Source: Glandiceps talaboti
Taxonomy: Eukaryota; Hemichordata; Enteropneusta; Spengelidae
Direction of reading: 5' to 3'
Assembly (NCBI RefSeq): GCF_964340395.1
Contig: NC_135551.1
Span: 24,749,003 to 24,809,002 of the forward strand
Length of the DNA: 60,000 nucleotides
Positions within the stretch are counted from its first letter, which is position 1; each line of letters starts with the position of its first letter. The notes under the pieces were generated by a model. It ran no database searches and was not told where the DNA came from. It was given only the letters and a program-made list of their open reading frames with translations. Below are positions 1-12,850 of this stretch, one piece after another. Both the position numbers and the translations under genes were made by a program.

Positions 1-60
1 ACGTCATACTTAGATAGAAAGAATGCACGAGAATTACTTGACAAGACAGTTACATCATAC

Positions 61-162
61 TTAGCCGGAAAGAATCCTTTTTGACGGAGAATCAGAACCG
101 ATGAATCTCCCACCATCACTCTCTCCGTTCTGATCGCAATCCACCTCAAAATCGCAATGATG
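61..162 (-). CDS. Exon 6: C-terminus and stop
   Basis: The product starts HHCDFEVDCDQNGESDGG and ends SKRILSG, with a TAA at 63-61. The acceptor (..ttcgagag) has a poor pyrimidine tract, so the exact start is the least certain of the set. An alternative acceptor two bases earlier opens a different, hydrophobic frame that runs off the window. A degenerate 51-bp direct repeat (cgtcatacttag / catcatacttag) lies at the stop. Confidence 0.55.
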   Translation of the reverse strand, partial: HHCDFEVDCDQNGESDGGRFIGSDSPSKRILSG

Positions 163-2468
163 CTCTCGAATGATATCACAAATACGGAATGATCAGAAGT
201 CATATAGCATGCGATATTAAAAGTAACCTCACACTCAAACAACGCATGGCCCCTACGTCATTGAAAGATGAGTCTAAATTGATTGGCAGGGCAGGCAAAG
301 GAGGGACCACAGTGATTTGGAATGCTATCGATTATGAGAGAGAATAGCAGACATTTTTCAATTATCCCTGTCAAAAAACTATTTTATATAAATTTTACAA
401 ATTTACTCACATCTTTGCTGCCTGGATATCTAGGGTTGTTGCCGTGTCTACTAGCATGCTTGTTGTCACCAACAGGATGTCCGGGGTATTCATGCTCTTT
501 TCGTTGAGGCTGGTTTGAAAGACGACCATTTTGGGAGAGTGCCTATTTGAGAAAAATATATAGATAGTGTGGTAATGCACTATACAATTCAGAATTGTTA
601 TTTATGGTGATGATCCAAATTGTGCAAATACAGTTATTGCAATTGGCTGCGTTTATTCAGTACATTAGGCCACCAGCCCCGTCGTACAATATGGAAATAA
701 AGATACAGAAAACAATCGACGAGAGAGTTATAAACGAAATACACATCACATAATCTGAACTAAAGGTTTCTTAGGATCTTGTCCCTTAATTTAAAACTAT
801 ATGCAACACATTTGGTTAGATCTAGCCAAATAAGGTTATTTGCATATACGGTTTACCACGTCACACATTCACAGGTACTATACTCATTATCAATATGTTT
901 GCTGTATGATGCATACAATTTGAAACACTATAATAAATGTTGCATAACGTTCGGAAAATGTTATGAAGTAACTTTAGACGACAATGTGTACTTACACCTT
1001 TCCTTTCTTGATCCCTAGCTATGTAACCATGTTTATTTACAGTGTTTTCCTGTTCGACTGATTGTGCTGTATTGGCCTTTCGTTCATCAGGGAACCTATT
1101 CCTGACTGATTTGTCTCTGGATGGTACCTAACACACATAAACACACAAAATGGTTCGAATTAGTATATGATAAGTATTCAAAAATACTTATAAAAGAACT
1201 ATGGGATTATGGTGAAATATCAGTTCATATCTCGTTTGGGTGTTGTTATTTAATCTAAATTCTTTGTTACGTTATCGCTATCTGATTGTTAAAATCTGTG
1301 AAAAAGAATGAAATAACTGTTTAAAAAAAAGAAAATATGATACTTCTACGTGATTGCATATTAATCGTGAAAATGTATAATTGAACAACAATCTGCAAAA
1401 CCAAAACCTGGTGATAATTTTACTAGACAGGACGAACATGATTCGTTTTAACAAAATTGTTGCCAGTGTAACTTCCCTCTTATGGTGTGTGAGTAACAGA
1501 ATGTAGCGATTTGTAGCCTTGGTATTGATTAACGGATCATTTTAACGGCATGTTACGGCAAAGACTTAAAATTATAACCATAATTACTTACTTCAGCATC
1601 ATGTGAATAGCCAGGACTATCACCACGCCTGTCAATTTGTTGATTCTCTTTCTTTAATTCACCCCAGTGATCTTTATTCTCTGTAAGGCGACGATGATAT
1701 GGATCGTTTCTGGCTCTGAACGGTTCCTATGAAAAAGTAATGAAAAAAAACCATAGTTAATAGTGGTGTGTTGTGATGAACTGTAGTTCTGTCGAAAGTT
1801 GACACATTTTTTTTTTACAATTTATGTATGAACAAACCGGATGTGCATGACAAATAAACTATAAAATGGTCCTAAAACACCATTTATGAACATCCTTTAA
1901 TGCAAACAAACATAAATAACAAACACGCTTCAAGGAAGATAAAATCTAGTCGCCATTCGTTGAGATTGAAGGTTGTGATGATTGATGTCTGGCCGTTGCA
2001 TGACAATAAATAAAATAAATAAATAAACTTTAAACGAGGGTTTCAAATTAATTACCAACCTGTCTACGTTCTGCTCGGTCATGCATCTTACCAGTAATAC
2101 CAGTATCGCTGATTTTAGCCCATGGTCTCTCAGCTCCGCGCTGTTAATAACAAAACATGTGATGGCATAGTCAGGGTTGTAGTTATGTTGTTTACACTAT
2201 ACAAAATTTGGACGGGAGGAAGACGAGAAGAGTGGTGGATTGTATGGAAAAAACCGAAGAGATCGTATGAAGTATACGAAATCATTCAACTGGGTAGAAA
2301 TGGGGATGGTTGGACCAATGAAAAAGTCCACAGGGTAGCAATTCAAGAATACTCACAAAAAAGTGACTATATCCGCTAAAATGCCTGACACAACTGAAAA
2401 TAATTAGGGAGTATATATGCATGCACGCACGCACGCACGCAAACACACACACACACACGCACACACAC

Positions 2469-2512
<44 letters not shown>

Positions 2513-2689
2513 ACAGTGAAAAAGTAATGAGTAGAACAGTTCTGATAAATACATTGAATCCTGACGGTTCGAATGAATATTCTTTAACAGAAAGGATACC
2601 TATAGGCGAGATATAAATAGGTCATCACCTGGCATTATATTATTATGTTATGACATAGAACGAAACACCGCAAGCTTTAAGAAACGGTA

Positions 2690-2738
<49 letters not shown>

Positions 2739-3317
2739 AATATTTAAGCTAAACCTATCACTATAAGCCACACTTGACGTAATGCAAGACACTTCTCAAA
2801 ACTGCAAGTCTGACAGAGCAGCAGCGACAGGTAATGTTAATGATGAATAATGATCCCTATTGTACAAATATTGCTTGAGTTGAGAATTTCTTTTATACAA
2901 ATAGGTTCGCTGTTGAGATATGTCGTGTTTTTTTTAAAATTTAGGTGTTGTACATACATACATACATACATACATACATACATACATACATACATACATA
3001 CATACATACATAAATAAATACAAAAACACACATACATACATACATACATACATACATACATACATACATACATACATAAATACATACATATATACATACA
3101 TACATACATACATACATACATACATACATACATGCATGCATGCATGCATGCATACATACATACATACATACATACATACATACATACATACATACATACA
3201 TACATACATACATACATACATACATACATACATGCATGCATACATGCATACATACATACATACATACATACATACATACATACATACAAACGTACGCACG
3301 CACGCACGCACGCACGC

Positions 3318-3362
<45 letters not shown>

Positions 3363-3932
3363 TACATACATACATACATACATACATACATACATACATA
3401 CATACATACATACATACATACATACTGTCAAGTGATAACAGATTACACGACCACAGTACGTAATAGACGAGACTTCGCAAATGCTCATATCTAAATGTAG
3501 CCATCTGGCACACGAATCTTTGAAATGTAAATCATAACTTAACAAGAGTGATTGTTATAGGGACTATTTGTTGTGAAGTGGAGCTTAAAAAAATATAACA
3601 AAAACCTACTCCATTGCACAAAATTAATGAAGTGAAACTGCCAAAAGCTCGATGCTCAATATGCTACACAGTTGCCAGTAGTAAAACAATCATTAACATA
3701 CCGTTTACATTTGCCAGATAAGAAATCTACAGGACTGTGCACACCGTCTCATATAAGTCTCAATATAAATAACTTAAGTCTCGTATACGTTCAACAAAAA
3801 TCATTTTGAATTGTAATTCACTGTCGTACCTATATCACGACATTCAAAAGGTAACTTACGTCAATAAGGGCTGACGCTACGACAACGGCTAACATCAACA
3901 ATGACGGCCTTATCATGGTAATGGTGAGGTAC
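61..3932 (-). CDS. Six-exon secreted charged protein gene (unrecognised)
   Basis: The conceptual join on the minus strand is 3916-3860, 2140-2060, 1726-1592, 1127-996, 509-411 and 162-61, about 201 residues. Every junction is phase 0 and every intron has GT..AG ends; donors are GTAAGT (three times), GTTGGT and GTGAGT. The start exon encodes a classical signal peptide (MIRPSLLMLAVVVASALID). The mature part is hydrophilic, rich in R, K, D, E, N, G and H, with no membrane segment. The only two cysteines are in the last exon (HHCDFEVDCDQN). There are many dibasic sites (RR, KK, RK, KR); one RR is followed by QEPF, so an N-terminal pyroglutamate peptide is conceivable. A peptide prohormone or a secreted disordered protein both fit. 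I do not recognise the family. Introns hold microsatellites. A 5' non-coding exon probably lies further right, because an acceptor (ttttttacag) precedes the start exon. Confidence 0.7.
411..509 (-). CDS. Exon 5 (33 codons)
   Basis: The acceptor tttcaaaccag precedes CCTCAACG; the donor is GTGAGT. The product starts PQRKEHEYPGHPVGDNK and ends NPRYPGSKD, phase 0. It is proline, glycine and histidine rich. Confidence 0.7.
996..1127 (-). CDS. Exon 4 (44 codons)
   Basis: The acceptor gtgtgttag precedes GTACCATCC; the donor is GTAAGT at 995-990. The product starts VPSRDKSVRNRFPDERK and ends ARDQERKG, phase 0. The frame is open from acceptor to donor without stops. Confidence 0.7.
1592..1726 (-). 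CDS. Exon 3 (45 codons)
   Basis: The acceptor tttttcatag precedes GAACCG; the donor is GTAAGT. The product starts EPFRARNDPYHRRLTENK and ends GYSHDAE, phase 0. Across the exon 2/3 junction the sequence RR-QEPFRARNDPYH-RR is bracketed by dibasic pairs, a layout seen in peptide precursors. Confidence 0.7.
2060..2140 (-). CDS. Exon 2 (27 codons)
   Basis: The acceptor ..ttaacag precedes CGCGGAG. The product starts RGAERPWAKISDTG and ends AERRQ at the donor GTTGGT, which is weaker than the others. It is phase 0 on both sides and very basic. Confidence 0.68.
2418..2516. repeat. (GCAC)n/(AC)n microsatellite
   Basis: A run of gcac tetranucleotides passes into interrupted dinucleotide AC. It lies in the first coding intron of the secreted-protein gene. 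Confidence 0.95.
2691..2736. repeat. (AC)n microsatellite
   Basis: About 23 uninterrupted AC dinucleotides within the same intron. Confidence 0.95.
2949..3426. repeat. Compound tetranucleotide microsatellite (CATA/CACG/CAGA)
   Basis: Nearly 480 bp of CATA repeats with short CATG blocks, then CACG (about 3293-3317), CAGA (about 3318-3360) and again CATA. The YVCM- and YIHT-type open frames here on both strands are trivial products of the 4-bp period and are not genes. Confidence 0.95.
3860..3932 (-). CDS. Exon 1 (coding): signal peptide
   Basis: The ATG is at 3916-3914, preceded by 16 nt of 5' UTR and the acceptor ttttttacag at 3933. It codes 19 residues with a basic n-region (MIR), a hydrophobic core and small residues near the end, then the donor GTAAGT at 3859-3854. 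The codon phase at the donor is 0. Confidence 0.72.
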
Positions 3933-3954
3933 CTGTAAAAAAGGTAAAAATGAA

Positions 3955-4500
3955 AATTAGTCTTTTCGAACATCAAGTGCTTCTTCACAAACAAAACTCA
4001 AGTAACTTGGTGATCTATTCAAATTGAGTTCCAAGTGATCTTTGAGTGTCAGCCGCCTTTAAATTGTTTTTGATGACTTTAAGTGTTTCATCAACTGGGA
4101 CGCTCGTGAACAGATCCGTGACGTCATAGGAGACTAGCTTTCGCCAGGTGAAACCTGAAGATCTTAAGTTTGTCGGTAGACCTACTTTCTTGTAGTGGCT
4201 ATGGTTTGTCTACCAATTCTTTGTTGTTCTTGAAACTTTATATGGTCTAATTATAACCTACAAGTGGTGTAAGGATTTTAGCTATTTAACGAGTAACGTC
4301 GTAAGTGATACTGTCACAGGTAAACATAATGGGTCGTAATGGTGCATCTTGTTTATGTGTTTTGGGCGTGCCGTATAGTTTAGGGGGTTCATCAGAGCTG
4401 GGATAAAGTTTCCAGTAAAGTTGATCTCTGATATTGCCCCCTTTCTTCATATCTTTCATGATGTTGACTAGGTAGTTCTTGCACAGACAAGGAACTTCCA
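3955..4500 (-). mobile_element. Penelope-like element RT fragment (unit 1, longest copy)
   Basis: The minus strand, read with frameshifts, gives reverse transcriptase pieces typical of Penelope-like elements. In order they are a YLVNIMKDMKKGG stretch, DQLYWKLYPSSDEPPKLYG, TPKTHKQDAPLRPI, SITYDVTR (then a stop), and in another frame LVSYDVTDLFTSVPVDETL (motif A region). Several stops and at least one frame change make it non-functional. The catalytic YxDD region and the GIY-YIG endonuclease are not present. This copy continues left past the tandem unit boundary at 4093, where the other copies stop. Confidence 0.8.
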
Positions 4501-6788
4501 GTGCTTATATGCAATCAGCTATAGACATCTAAGTTCCGATTGTGTTTTTCTGTTGCATACTTATGATTGAAAATCCTGCGTGTAATTTTTCGCAATGTTT
4601 ATTTGCCTATTAAGTGAAATCGATTTGAAACTTAAGGCGCAGGTGTGATATTGATGCCCGTGAATTGGGTACACTAACAATACGTTTTGATAACAGTCGC
4701 ACGCGTTCTTATGCACAGAAACTTGACATTCGAGCTCGGTTTTGGTTTATGGATGATACGTTCACTTTTAACAGACACGTATTTTGTCTGAATAGTCATT
4801 TTGTTACATAGAAAGTATACATTACCTGTTTCTCTAGAAGGAAATGTCTCAGACGTGAACGCCAGAGTGCTGATATCTCTTGAAACACGCTACTTTAGTT
4901 CTTATGCAAAGTGTTCTAACTTAAGTACTCATTACTGAAAATGTAAAGTTGGAAAACATACAGTAATCCTTTGTATGTAATTATATTTGAAACTGCGCAG
5001 GCGTTGCATATTATTACCGAGTTACACATAAATCTTTATTGCTTTTATCCAGACACAAGACTGTTAATACCTGTACATTGTTTCCAACCATACTGCATAT
5101 AACAGATGGCTCTCTGTTTGCAGTTCTATGGTAAGAAAAACTTGTTAGCTAATATAATAAAACTAATATGGTATAACGACATGTAGTTCTCAAATTTGTA
5201 ATTTCCTTTAGGCTGAAAATGTGCATAGTTTTTTCTCCAGTAATTTCAGTAATTTATCATGTTTCTTTGAAATATAACTGATTGTTATGCATTTGTAGTT
5301 TGTTGGAAATTAAAATTTCAATTACTTTATCAAAAGAAACTATTTCCGCGTAGGGTAATTAGGGTAATTAATCTTGTTTCAAGACTAATTTGTATAGTAA
5401 AACTATGTCCGTTCTGCACAAAATTTCAAGCCCGTCAGTGATCGGTTTAAAAGTGTTACCATTTGGTCTGGTATTAAATGTAACCCGTGATTTCATGCAC
5501 AGAATACAATCACCTCCAATACTTTTTCAAATTAAGAAAGGTTGTAAGGCACGATAAGTGTTGTGGTTATGGGCATACTTGTAGTTCACGTTTGTTATCT
5601 ATTGTTATCTATTACAATCACTCCATTTGATGCACCATTGGCGTCCTTGAGGTGATTTTTATAATATCTCTATAGGACGTAACATATACTATAGACATTA
5701 CACAACGTAAAGGCGAAACAGGGGTATAAAGGGCCCTTACTTCATGGGGATTATTGTCAAATTGAATGCGAACAGTGAACAACGCATTGATTTCTCTATG
5801 AAAATCCATGACAACAATGGGAAACTGGTGATTTTTGCAAAAAATATGGCATGTGTGGACATGTGAATGTCTTTGTAATGTATGTGTTGTCACAGAAAGT
5901 TGATATTTTAACATGATATCTATAATATTGGACTGGGTCTTATTCGTTATTTGTACAGAAAAACAAACCCGTTACTATTCAAATTACTCTCAATCATACT
6001 TGTTCAAATACGGATACGTTAATTCCAACGTTTGTCTGGTAATCAATGCTAAGTGTGAAGTAAACATGACATAATAAATGCGTAAACATAGCGGTATAAG
6101 TTGTACATATTTTTTCTCACTATTCTAGATACATGAAGCATTGGCATTCTTTCCAATGTCTATACACAGAGTAAGAGTGCAGACGATTTTATATCGTATG
6201 AACAAAATGAATAGCGAATTTAAAATGGTGGGTATAGGTATAAAATTACGGTATAGTAGTTATCTTTGGTGACCATAAAAATGTCAGCGTACACTAAAAC
6301 GACCTTTTTGTGACAAGAAAGTTTACTCCCACCTACATTTTGAATGACCCACGTACGATCAAAGAGGGGGATTTGGAGACAAAAATAGTACCGTACGTAC
6401 ATGCTGAATGACGCATTTATCTGTATTAGTTGACATAGACACGGTGATGACGATCTCATCAATTCAGGTCAGTTATTTTTCAAAGTGATTGACAAAGCTG
6501 ATATGGTGGGCTCTTAATATTCGGTTCTACAAAGTATAACACTATACACTATACACATACATGTATACAATGACTCTTGAGTAGTGCTGAAATGTCGGCA
6601 ACTAGTGACAAATTCTGTAGATTCATTCACGAACTCGATCGTTGTTTACTGTTTACGACTCAGAACTGGTCTCATGAAACGTATGACAAAACGTACACAT
6701 TTCAAATCTGTTTTAGTTGATGACAGGTTAAGTGAGTATATGCTGGTTTGTACAATCGTTCTTTTGCTAACACTCAAGCGTAATACTA
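4093..6788. repeat. Tandem unit 1 (about 2.70 kb)
   Basis: The unit starts at aactgggacgctcgtg and runs to the next copy of that sequence at 6789. It holds the PLE RT fragment at its left end. The rest is AT-rich, and its small open frames change by nonsynonymous and frameshift differences between copies, so I see no constrained gene. Unit 1 has one copy of the internal 128-bp segment that is doubled in units 2-4. Confidence 0.9.
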
Positions 6789-9639
6789 AACTGGGACGCT
6801 CGTGAACAGATTCGTGACGTTATAGGAGACCAGTTGTCGCCAGGTGAAACCTGAAGATCTTAAGTTTGTCCGTAGACCTACTTCCTTGTAGTGTCTATGG
6901 TTTGTCTACCAATTCTTTGTTGTTCTTGACACTTTATATGGTCTTACCTACAAGTGGTGTAAGGATTTTAGCTATTTAACGAGTAACGTCGTAAGTGATA
7001 CTGTCACAGGTAAATGTAATGGGTCATAATGGTGCATCTTGTTTATGTGTTTTGGGCGTGCCGTATAGTTTAGGGGGTTCATCAGAGCTGGGATAAAGTT
7101 TCCAGTAAAGTTGATCACTGATATTGCCCCCTTTCTTCATATCTTTCATGATGTTGACTAGGTAGTTCTTGCACAGACAAGGAACTTCCAGTGCTTATAT
7201 GCAATCAGCTATAGACATCTAAGTTCCGATTGTGTTTTTCTGTTGCATACTTATGATTGAAAATCCTGCGTGTAATTTTTCGCAATGTTTATTTGCCTAT
7301 TAAGTGGAATCGATTTGAAACTTAAGGCGCAGGTGTGATATTGATGCCCGTGAATTGGGTACACTAACAATACGTTTTGATAACAGTCGCACGCGTTCTT
7401 ATGCACAGAAACTTGAGATTCGAGCTCAGTTTTGGTTTATGGATGATACGTTCACTTTTAACAGACACGTATTTTGTCTGAATAGTTATTTTGTTACATA
7501 GAAAGTATACATTACCTGTTTCTCTAGAAGGAAATTTCTCAGACGTGAACGCCAGAGTGCTGATATCTCTTGAAACACGCTACTTTAGTTCTTATGCAAA
7601 GTGTTCTAACTTAAGTACTCATTACTGAAAATGTAAAGTTGGAAAACATACAGTAATCCTTTGTATGTAATTATATTTCAAACTGCGCAGGCGTTGCATA
7701 TTATTACCGAGTTACACATAAATCTTTATTGCTATTATCCAGACACAAGACTGTTAATACCTGTACATTGTTTCCAACCATACTGCATATAACAGATGGC
7801 TCTCTGTTTGCAGTTCTATGGTAAGAAAAACTTGTTAGCTAATATAATAAAACTAATATGGTATAACGACATGTACTTCTCAAATTTGTAATTTCCTGTA
7901 GGTTTAAAATGTGCATAGTTTTTTCTCCAGTAATTAAGTAATTTATCATGTTTCTTTGAAATATAACTGATTGTTATGCATTTGTAGCTTGTTGGAAATT
8001 AAAATTTCAATTACTTTATAAAAAGAAACTATTTCCGCGTTTCATAATTTTGAAACCTTTCCTTAAATAGGGTAATTAATCTTGTTTCAAGACTAATTTG
8101 TATAGTAAAACTATGTTCGTTCTGCACCAAAATTTCAATTACTTTATAAAAAGAAACTATTTCCGCGTTTCATAATTTTGAAACCTTTCCTTAAATAGGG
8201 TAATTAATCTTGTTTCAAGACTAAATTGTATAGTAAAACTATGTTCGTTCTGCACCAAAATTTCAAGCCCGTCAGTGATCGGTTTAAAAGTGTTACCCTT
8301 TGGTCTGGTATTAAATGTAACCCGTGATTTCGTACACGGAATGCAATCAACTCCAATACTTTTTCAAATTAAATAAGGTTGTAATGTATGATACATGTTA
8401 TAGTTATGGGCATACTTGAAGTTCACGTCTGTTTGTTATCTATTGATATCTATTACAATCACTCCATTTGATGCACCATTGGCGTCCTTGAGGTGATTTT
8501 TATAATATCTCTATAGGACGTAACATATACTATAGACATTGCACAACGTAAAGGCGAAACAGGGGTATAAAGGGCCCTTACTTCATGGGGATTATTGTCA
8601 AAGTTGAATGCGTACAGTGAACAACGCATCGATTTCTCTATGAAAACCCATGACAACAATGGGAAACTGGTGATTTTTGCAAACAAATATGGCATGTGTG
8701 AACATGTGAATGTCTTTATAACGTATGTGTTGTCACAGAAAGTTGATATTTTAACATAATATATATAATATTGGAATGGGTCTTGTTCGTTATTTGTACG
8801 GAAAAACAAACCTGTTACTATTCAAATCACTCTCAATCTTACTTGTTCAAATACGGATACGATAATTCCAACGTTTGTCTGGTAATCAATGCTAATTGTG
8901 AAGTAAACATGACTTGTAATAAATGCGTAAACATAGCGGTATAAGTTGTACATATTTTTTCTCTCAGTATTCTAGATACATGAAGCATTGGCATTCTTTC
9001 CAATGTCAATACACAGAGTAAGAGTACAGAAGATTTTATATTGTATGAACAAAATGAATAGCGAATTTAAAATGGTGGGTATAGGTATAAAATTACGGTA
9101 TGGTAGTTATCTTTGGTGACCATAAAAATGTCAGCGTACAAAAAAACGACCTTTTTGTGACAAGAAAGTTTACTCCCACCTACATTTTGAATGACCCACG
9201 TACGATGAAAGAGGGCGATTTGGAGACAAAAATAGTACCGTACGTACATGCTGAATGACGCATTTATCTGTATTAGTTGACATAGACACGGTGATGACGA
9301 TCTCACCAATTCAGGTCAGTTATTTTTCAAAGTGATTGACAAAGCTGATATGGTGGGCTCTTAATATTCGGTTCTACAAAGTATAACACTATACACATAC
9401 ATGTATACAATGACTCTTGAGTAGTGCTGAAATGTCGGCAACTCGTGAAAAATTCTGTAGATTCATTCACGAACTCGATCGTTGTTTACTGTTTACGACT
9501 CAGAACTGGTCTCATGAAACGTATGAAAACCACTTTCATTTCGTCACTTTTCAAATCTGTTTTAGTTGATGAAAGGTTAAGTGAGTATATGCTGGTAATT
9601 GTACAACCGTTCTTTTGCTAACACTCAAGCGTAATACTA
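6789..9639. repeat. Tandem unit 2 (about 2.85 kb)
   Basis: A direct repeat of unit 1, highly similar over most of its length. The PLE piece is at about 6789-7200 on the minus strand; PLRPI has become PL-stop-PI. It contains the 128-bp internal duplication and keeps segments that are deleted in units 3 and 4. Confidence 0.9.
8001..8256. repeat. Internal 128-bp tandem duplication in unit 2
   Basis: Two copies, period 128 bp, begin at aaaatttcaattacttta (8001 and 8129). The same doubling lies at 10693-10948 in unit 3 and 43953-44208 in unit 4, but not in unit 1, so it arose within the array and spread. Confidence 0.88.
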
Positions 9640-12041
9640 AACTGGGACGCTCGTGAACAGATTCGTGACGTTATAGGAGACCAGTTGTCGCCAGGTGAAA
9701 CCTGAAGATCTTAAGTTTGTCCGTAGACCTACTTTCTTGTAGTGTCCATGGTTTGTCTACCAATTCTGTGTTGTTCTTGACACTTTATATGGTCTTACCT
9801 ACAAGTGGTGTAAGGATTTTAGCTATTTAACGAGTAACGTCGTAAGTGATACTGTCACAGGTAAATATAATGGGTCATAATGGTGCATCTCGTTTATGTG
9901 TTTTGGGCGTGCCGTATAGTTTAGGGGGTTCATCAGAGCTGGGATAAAGTTTCCAGTAAAGTTGATCACTGATATTGCCCCCTTTCTTCATATCTTTCAT
10001 GATGTTGACTAGGTAGTTCTTGCACAGACAAGGAACTTCCAGTGCTTATATGAAATCAGCTATAGACATGATATTGATGCCCGTGAATTGGGTACAATAA
10101 CAATACGTTTTGATAACAGACGCACGCGTTCTTATGCACGGAAACTTGAGATTCGAGCTCAGTTTTGGTTTATGGATGATACGTTCACTTTTAACAGACA
10201 CGTATTTTGTCTGAATAGTTATTTTGTTACATAGAAAGTATACATTACCTGTTTCTCTCGAAAGAAATTGATATCTCTTAAAACACGCTACTCTAGTTCT
10301 TATGCAAAACTCATTACTGAAAATGTAAAGTTGGAAAATATACAGGAATCCTTTGTATGTAATTATATTTCAAACTGCGCAGGCGTTGCATATTATTACC
10401 GAGTTACACATAAAGCTTTATTGCTTTTATCCAGACACAAGACTGTTAATACCTGTACATTGTTTCCAACCATACTGCATATAACAGATGGCTCTCTGTT
10501 TGCAGTTCTATGGTAAGAAAAACTTGTTAGCTAATATAATAAAACTAATATGGTATAACGACATGTACTTCTCAAATTTGTAATTTCCTGTAGGTTTAAA
10601 ATGTGCATAGTTTTTTCTCCAGTAATTAAGTAATTTATCATGTTTCTTTGAAATATAACTGATTGTTATGCATTTGTAGCTTGTTGGAAATTAAAATTTC
10701 AATTACTTTATAAAAAGAAACTATTTCCGCGTTTCATAATTTTGAAACCTTTCCTTAAATAGGGTAATTAATCTTGTTTCAAGACTAATTTGTATAGTAA
10801 AACTATGTTCGTTCTGCACCAAAATTTCAATTACTTTATAAAAAGAAACTATTTCCGCGTTTCATAATTTTGAAACCTTTCCTTAAATAGGGTAATTAAT
10901 CTTGTTTCAAGACTAAATTGTATAGTAAAACTATGTTCGTTCTGCACCAAAATTTCAAGCCCGTCAGTGATCGGTTTAAAAGTGTTACCCTTTGGTCTGG
11001 TATTAAATGTAACCCGTGATTTCGTACACGGAATACAATCAACTCCAATACTTTTTCAAATTAAGAAAGGTTGTAAGGCACGATAAGTGTTATAGTTATG
11101 GGCATACTTGAAGTTCACGTCTGTTTGTTATCTATTGATATCTATTACAATCACTCCATTTGATGCACCATTGGCGTCTTTGAGGTGATTTTTATAATAT
11201 CTCTATAGGACGTGACATATATTATAGACATTATACAACGTAAAGGCGAGACAGGGGTATAAAGGGCCCCTTACTTCATGGGGATTATTGTCAAATTGAA
11301 TGCAAACTGTGCACAACGCATCGCTTTCTCTATGAAAATCCATGACAACAATGGGAAACTGGTGATTTTTGCAAACAAATATGGCATGTGTGAACATGTG
11401 AATGTCTTTATAACGTATGTGTTGTCACAGAAAGTTGATATTTTAACATAATATATATAATATTGGAATGGGTCTTGTTCGTTATTTGTACGGAAAAACA
11501 AACCTGTTACTATTCAAATCACTCTCAATCTTACTTGTTCAAATACGGATACGATAATTCCAACGTTTGTCTGGTAATCAATGCTAATTGTGAAGTAAAC
11601 ATGACTTGTAATAAATGCGTAAACATAGCGGTATAAGTTGTACATATTTTTTCTCTCAGTATTCTAGATACATGAAGCATTGGCATTCTTTCCAATGTCA
11701 ATACACAGAGTAAGAGTACAGAAGATTTTATATTGTATGAACAAAATGAATAGCGAATTTAAAATGGTGGGTATAGGTATAAAATTACGGTATGGTAGTT
11801 ATCTTTGGTGACCATAAAAATGTCAGCGTACAAAAAAACGACCTTTTTGTGACAAGAAAGTTTACTCCCACCTACATTTTGAATGACCCACGTACGATGA
11901 AAGAGGGCGATTTGGAGACAAAAATAGTACCGTACGTACATGCTGAATGACGCATTTATCTGTATTAGTTGACATAGACACGGTGATGACGATCTCACCA
12001 ATTCAGGTCAGTTATTTTTCAAAGTGATTGACAAAGCTGAT
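9640..12041. repeat. Tandem unit 3, left part (interrupted)
   Basis: Third direct copy. It lacks about 128 bp found in units 1 and 2 (joined at about 10069, tatagacatgatattg) and two shorter segments. It stops at aaagctgatat, where units 1 and 2 continue with ggtgggctc; that continuation is found at 42605. The LINE lies between. The PLE fragment is at 9640-10050, minus strand. Confidence 0.9.
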
Positions 12042-12850
12042 ATAATAATAATAATAATAATAAATTCTTATCAGCGCATTACGCAACAGCCTCAATGCGC
12101 TTTACAATACTGAAAAAAAAAACAACAACAACAAAAAAACTTGATTTGCATAGAAATCAAAACCAAAACCAAAAACTTGACGTTCACTATTGATTACTAT
12201 TAAAAACAACAACTTGAAATTCACTAAAAAACAAAACTTATTGATTACTGCATATAAAAGTATAGTATGTTCTAAAAGTTTGTAAACAAGTATGTCTTTA
12301 GTTGGGACTTGAATGTTTCGATCGATACCGCTCTCCTAATGTGAATTGGGAGAGAGTTCCATAACTTAGGACCGGCAACAGAGAAGGCGCGATCTCCGTA
12401 CGTGGTAGTTGCAACACGTGGAATGGCAAGTGTAAGATGAGTACTAGAACGTAGGGCACGTGTTGGCTTGTGTATGGGTATTAGTTCAATGATGTAGGAT
12501 GGTGACAGTTTGTTGACAGCCTTGTAGGTGACGAGCAAGATTTTGTATGCAATACGTTGACGTACAGGTAACCAATGAAGATTATGTAATACTGGTGAGA
12601 CATGATCATATTTGCGTAGTTTGGCAACAAGTCTAGCAGCTGTGTTCTGCACACGTTGAAGTTTGTTGATCTCTTTGTCTGGTAATCCATAGAGGATGGA
12701 ATTGCAATAATCCAGCCTAGAGGTAACAAATGCATGGATTAGTCTTTCGGTACTGGTATTGTCGAGGTACTTTCTAATTTGGCCGATCTTTCGAATGGCT
12801 AGGGATGCTGCTCTGCAGATGTTATTTACATGACAAGTCATTCTAAGTTC
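12042..12850 (-). mobile_element. CR1/L2-type LINE, 3' part
   Basis: The minus-strand LINE 3' end carries a short ATA-repeat tail (12042-12062), as is usual for CR1/L2 elements. An A-rich 3' UTR and the C-terminal part of ORF2 (12272-12850) follow. The 5' part of the same element is at 40513-42604. Confidence 0.88.
12272..12850 (-). pseudogene. LINE ORF2 C-terminal region
   Basis: Open frame of about 190 codons starting MTCHVNNICRAASLAIRKIG. It shows the post-RT block typical of CR1/L2 elements: LIHAFVTSRLDYCNSILYG, LQRVQNTAARLV, LHWLPVRQRIAYKI, and the terminal GPKLWNSLPIHIR and FKSQLKTYLF. The block itself is intact. It is cut from its RT domain by a 27.7-kb insertion, so it cannot make a full protein. 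Confidence 0.9.

Noticed and set aside
2837-3545. Open frames up to 203 codons of type YVCMYVCM / YIHTYIHT
   Set aside because: They are translations of CATA/CACG/CAGA tetranucleotide repeats on both strands. The same applies at 49.15-49.35 and 58.93-59.2 kb.
5618-11501. Minus-strand frame ending ITSRTPMVHQME in units 1 and 2
   Set aside because: The upstream half is in different frames in different copies and unit 3 is frameshifted, so no coding constraint is visible.
6220-12001. 80-codon minus-strand frame conserved in units 1-3 (ends ILYLYPPF)
   Set aside because: Differences between copies are mostly amino-acid changing and unit 4 has a stop in it. Conservation reflects recent duplication, not selection.
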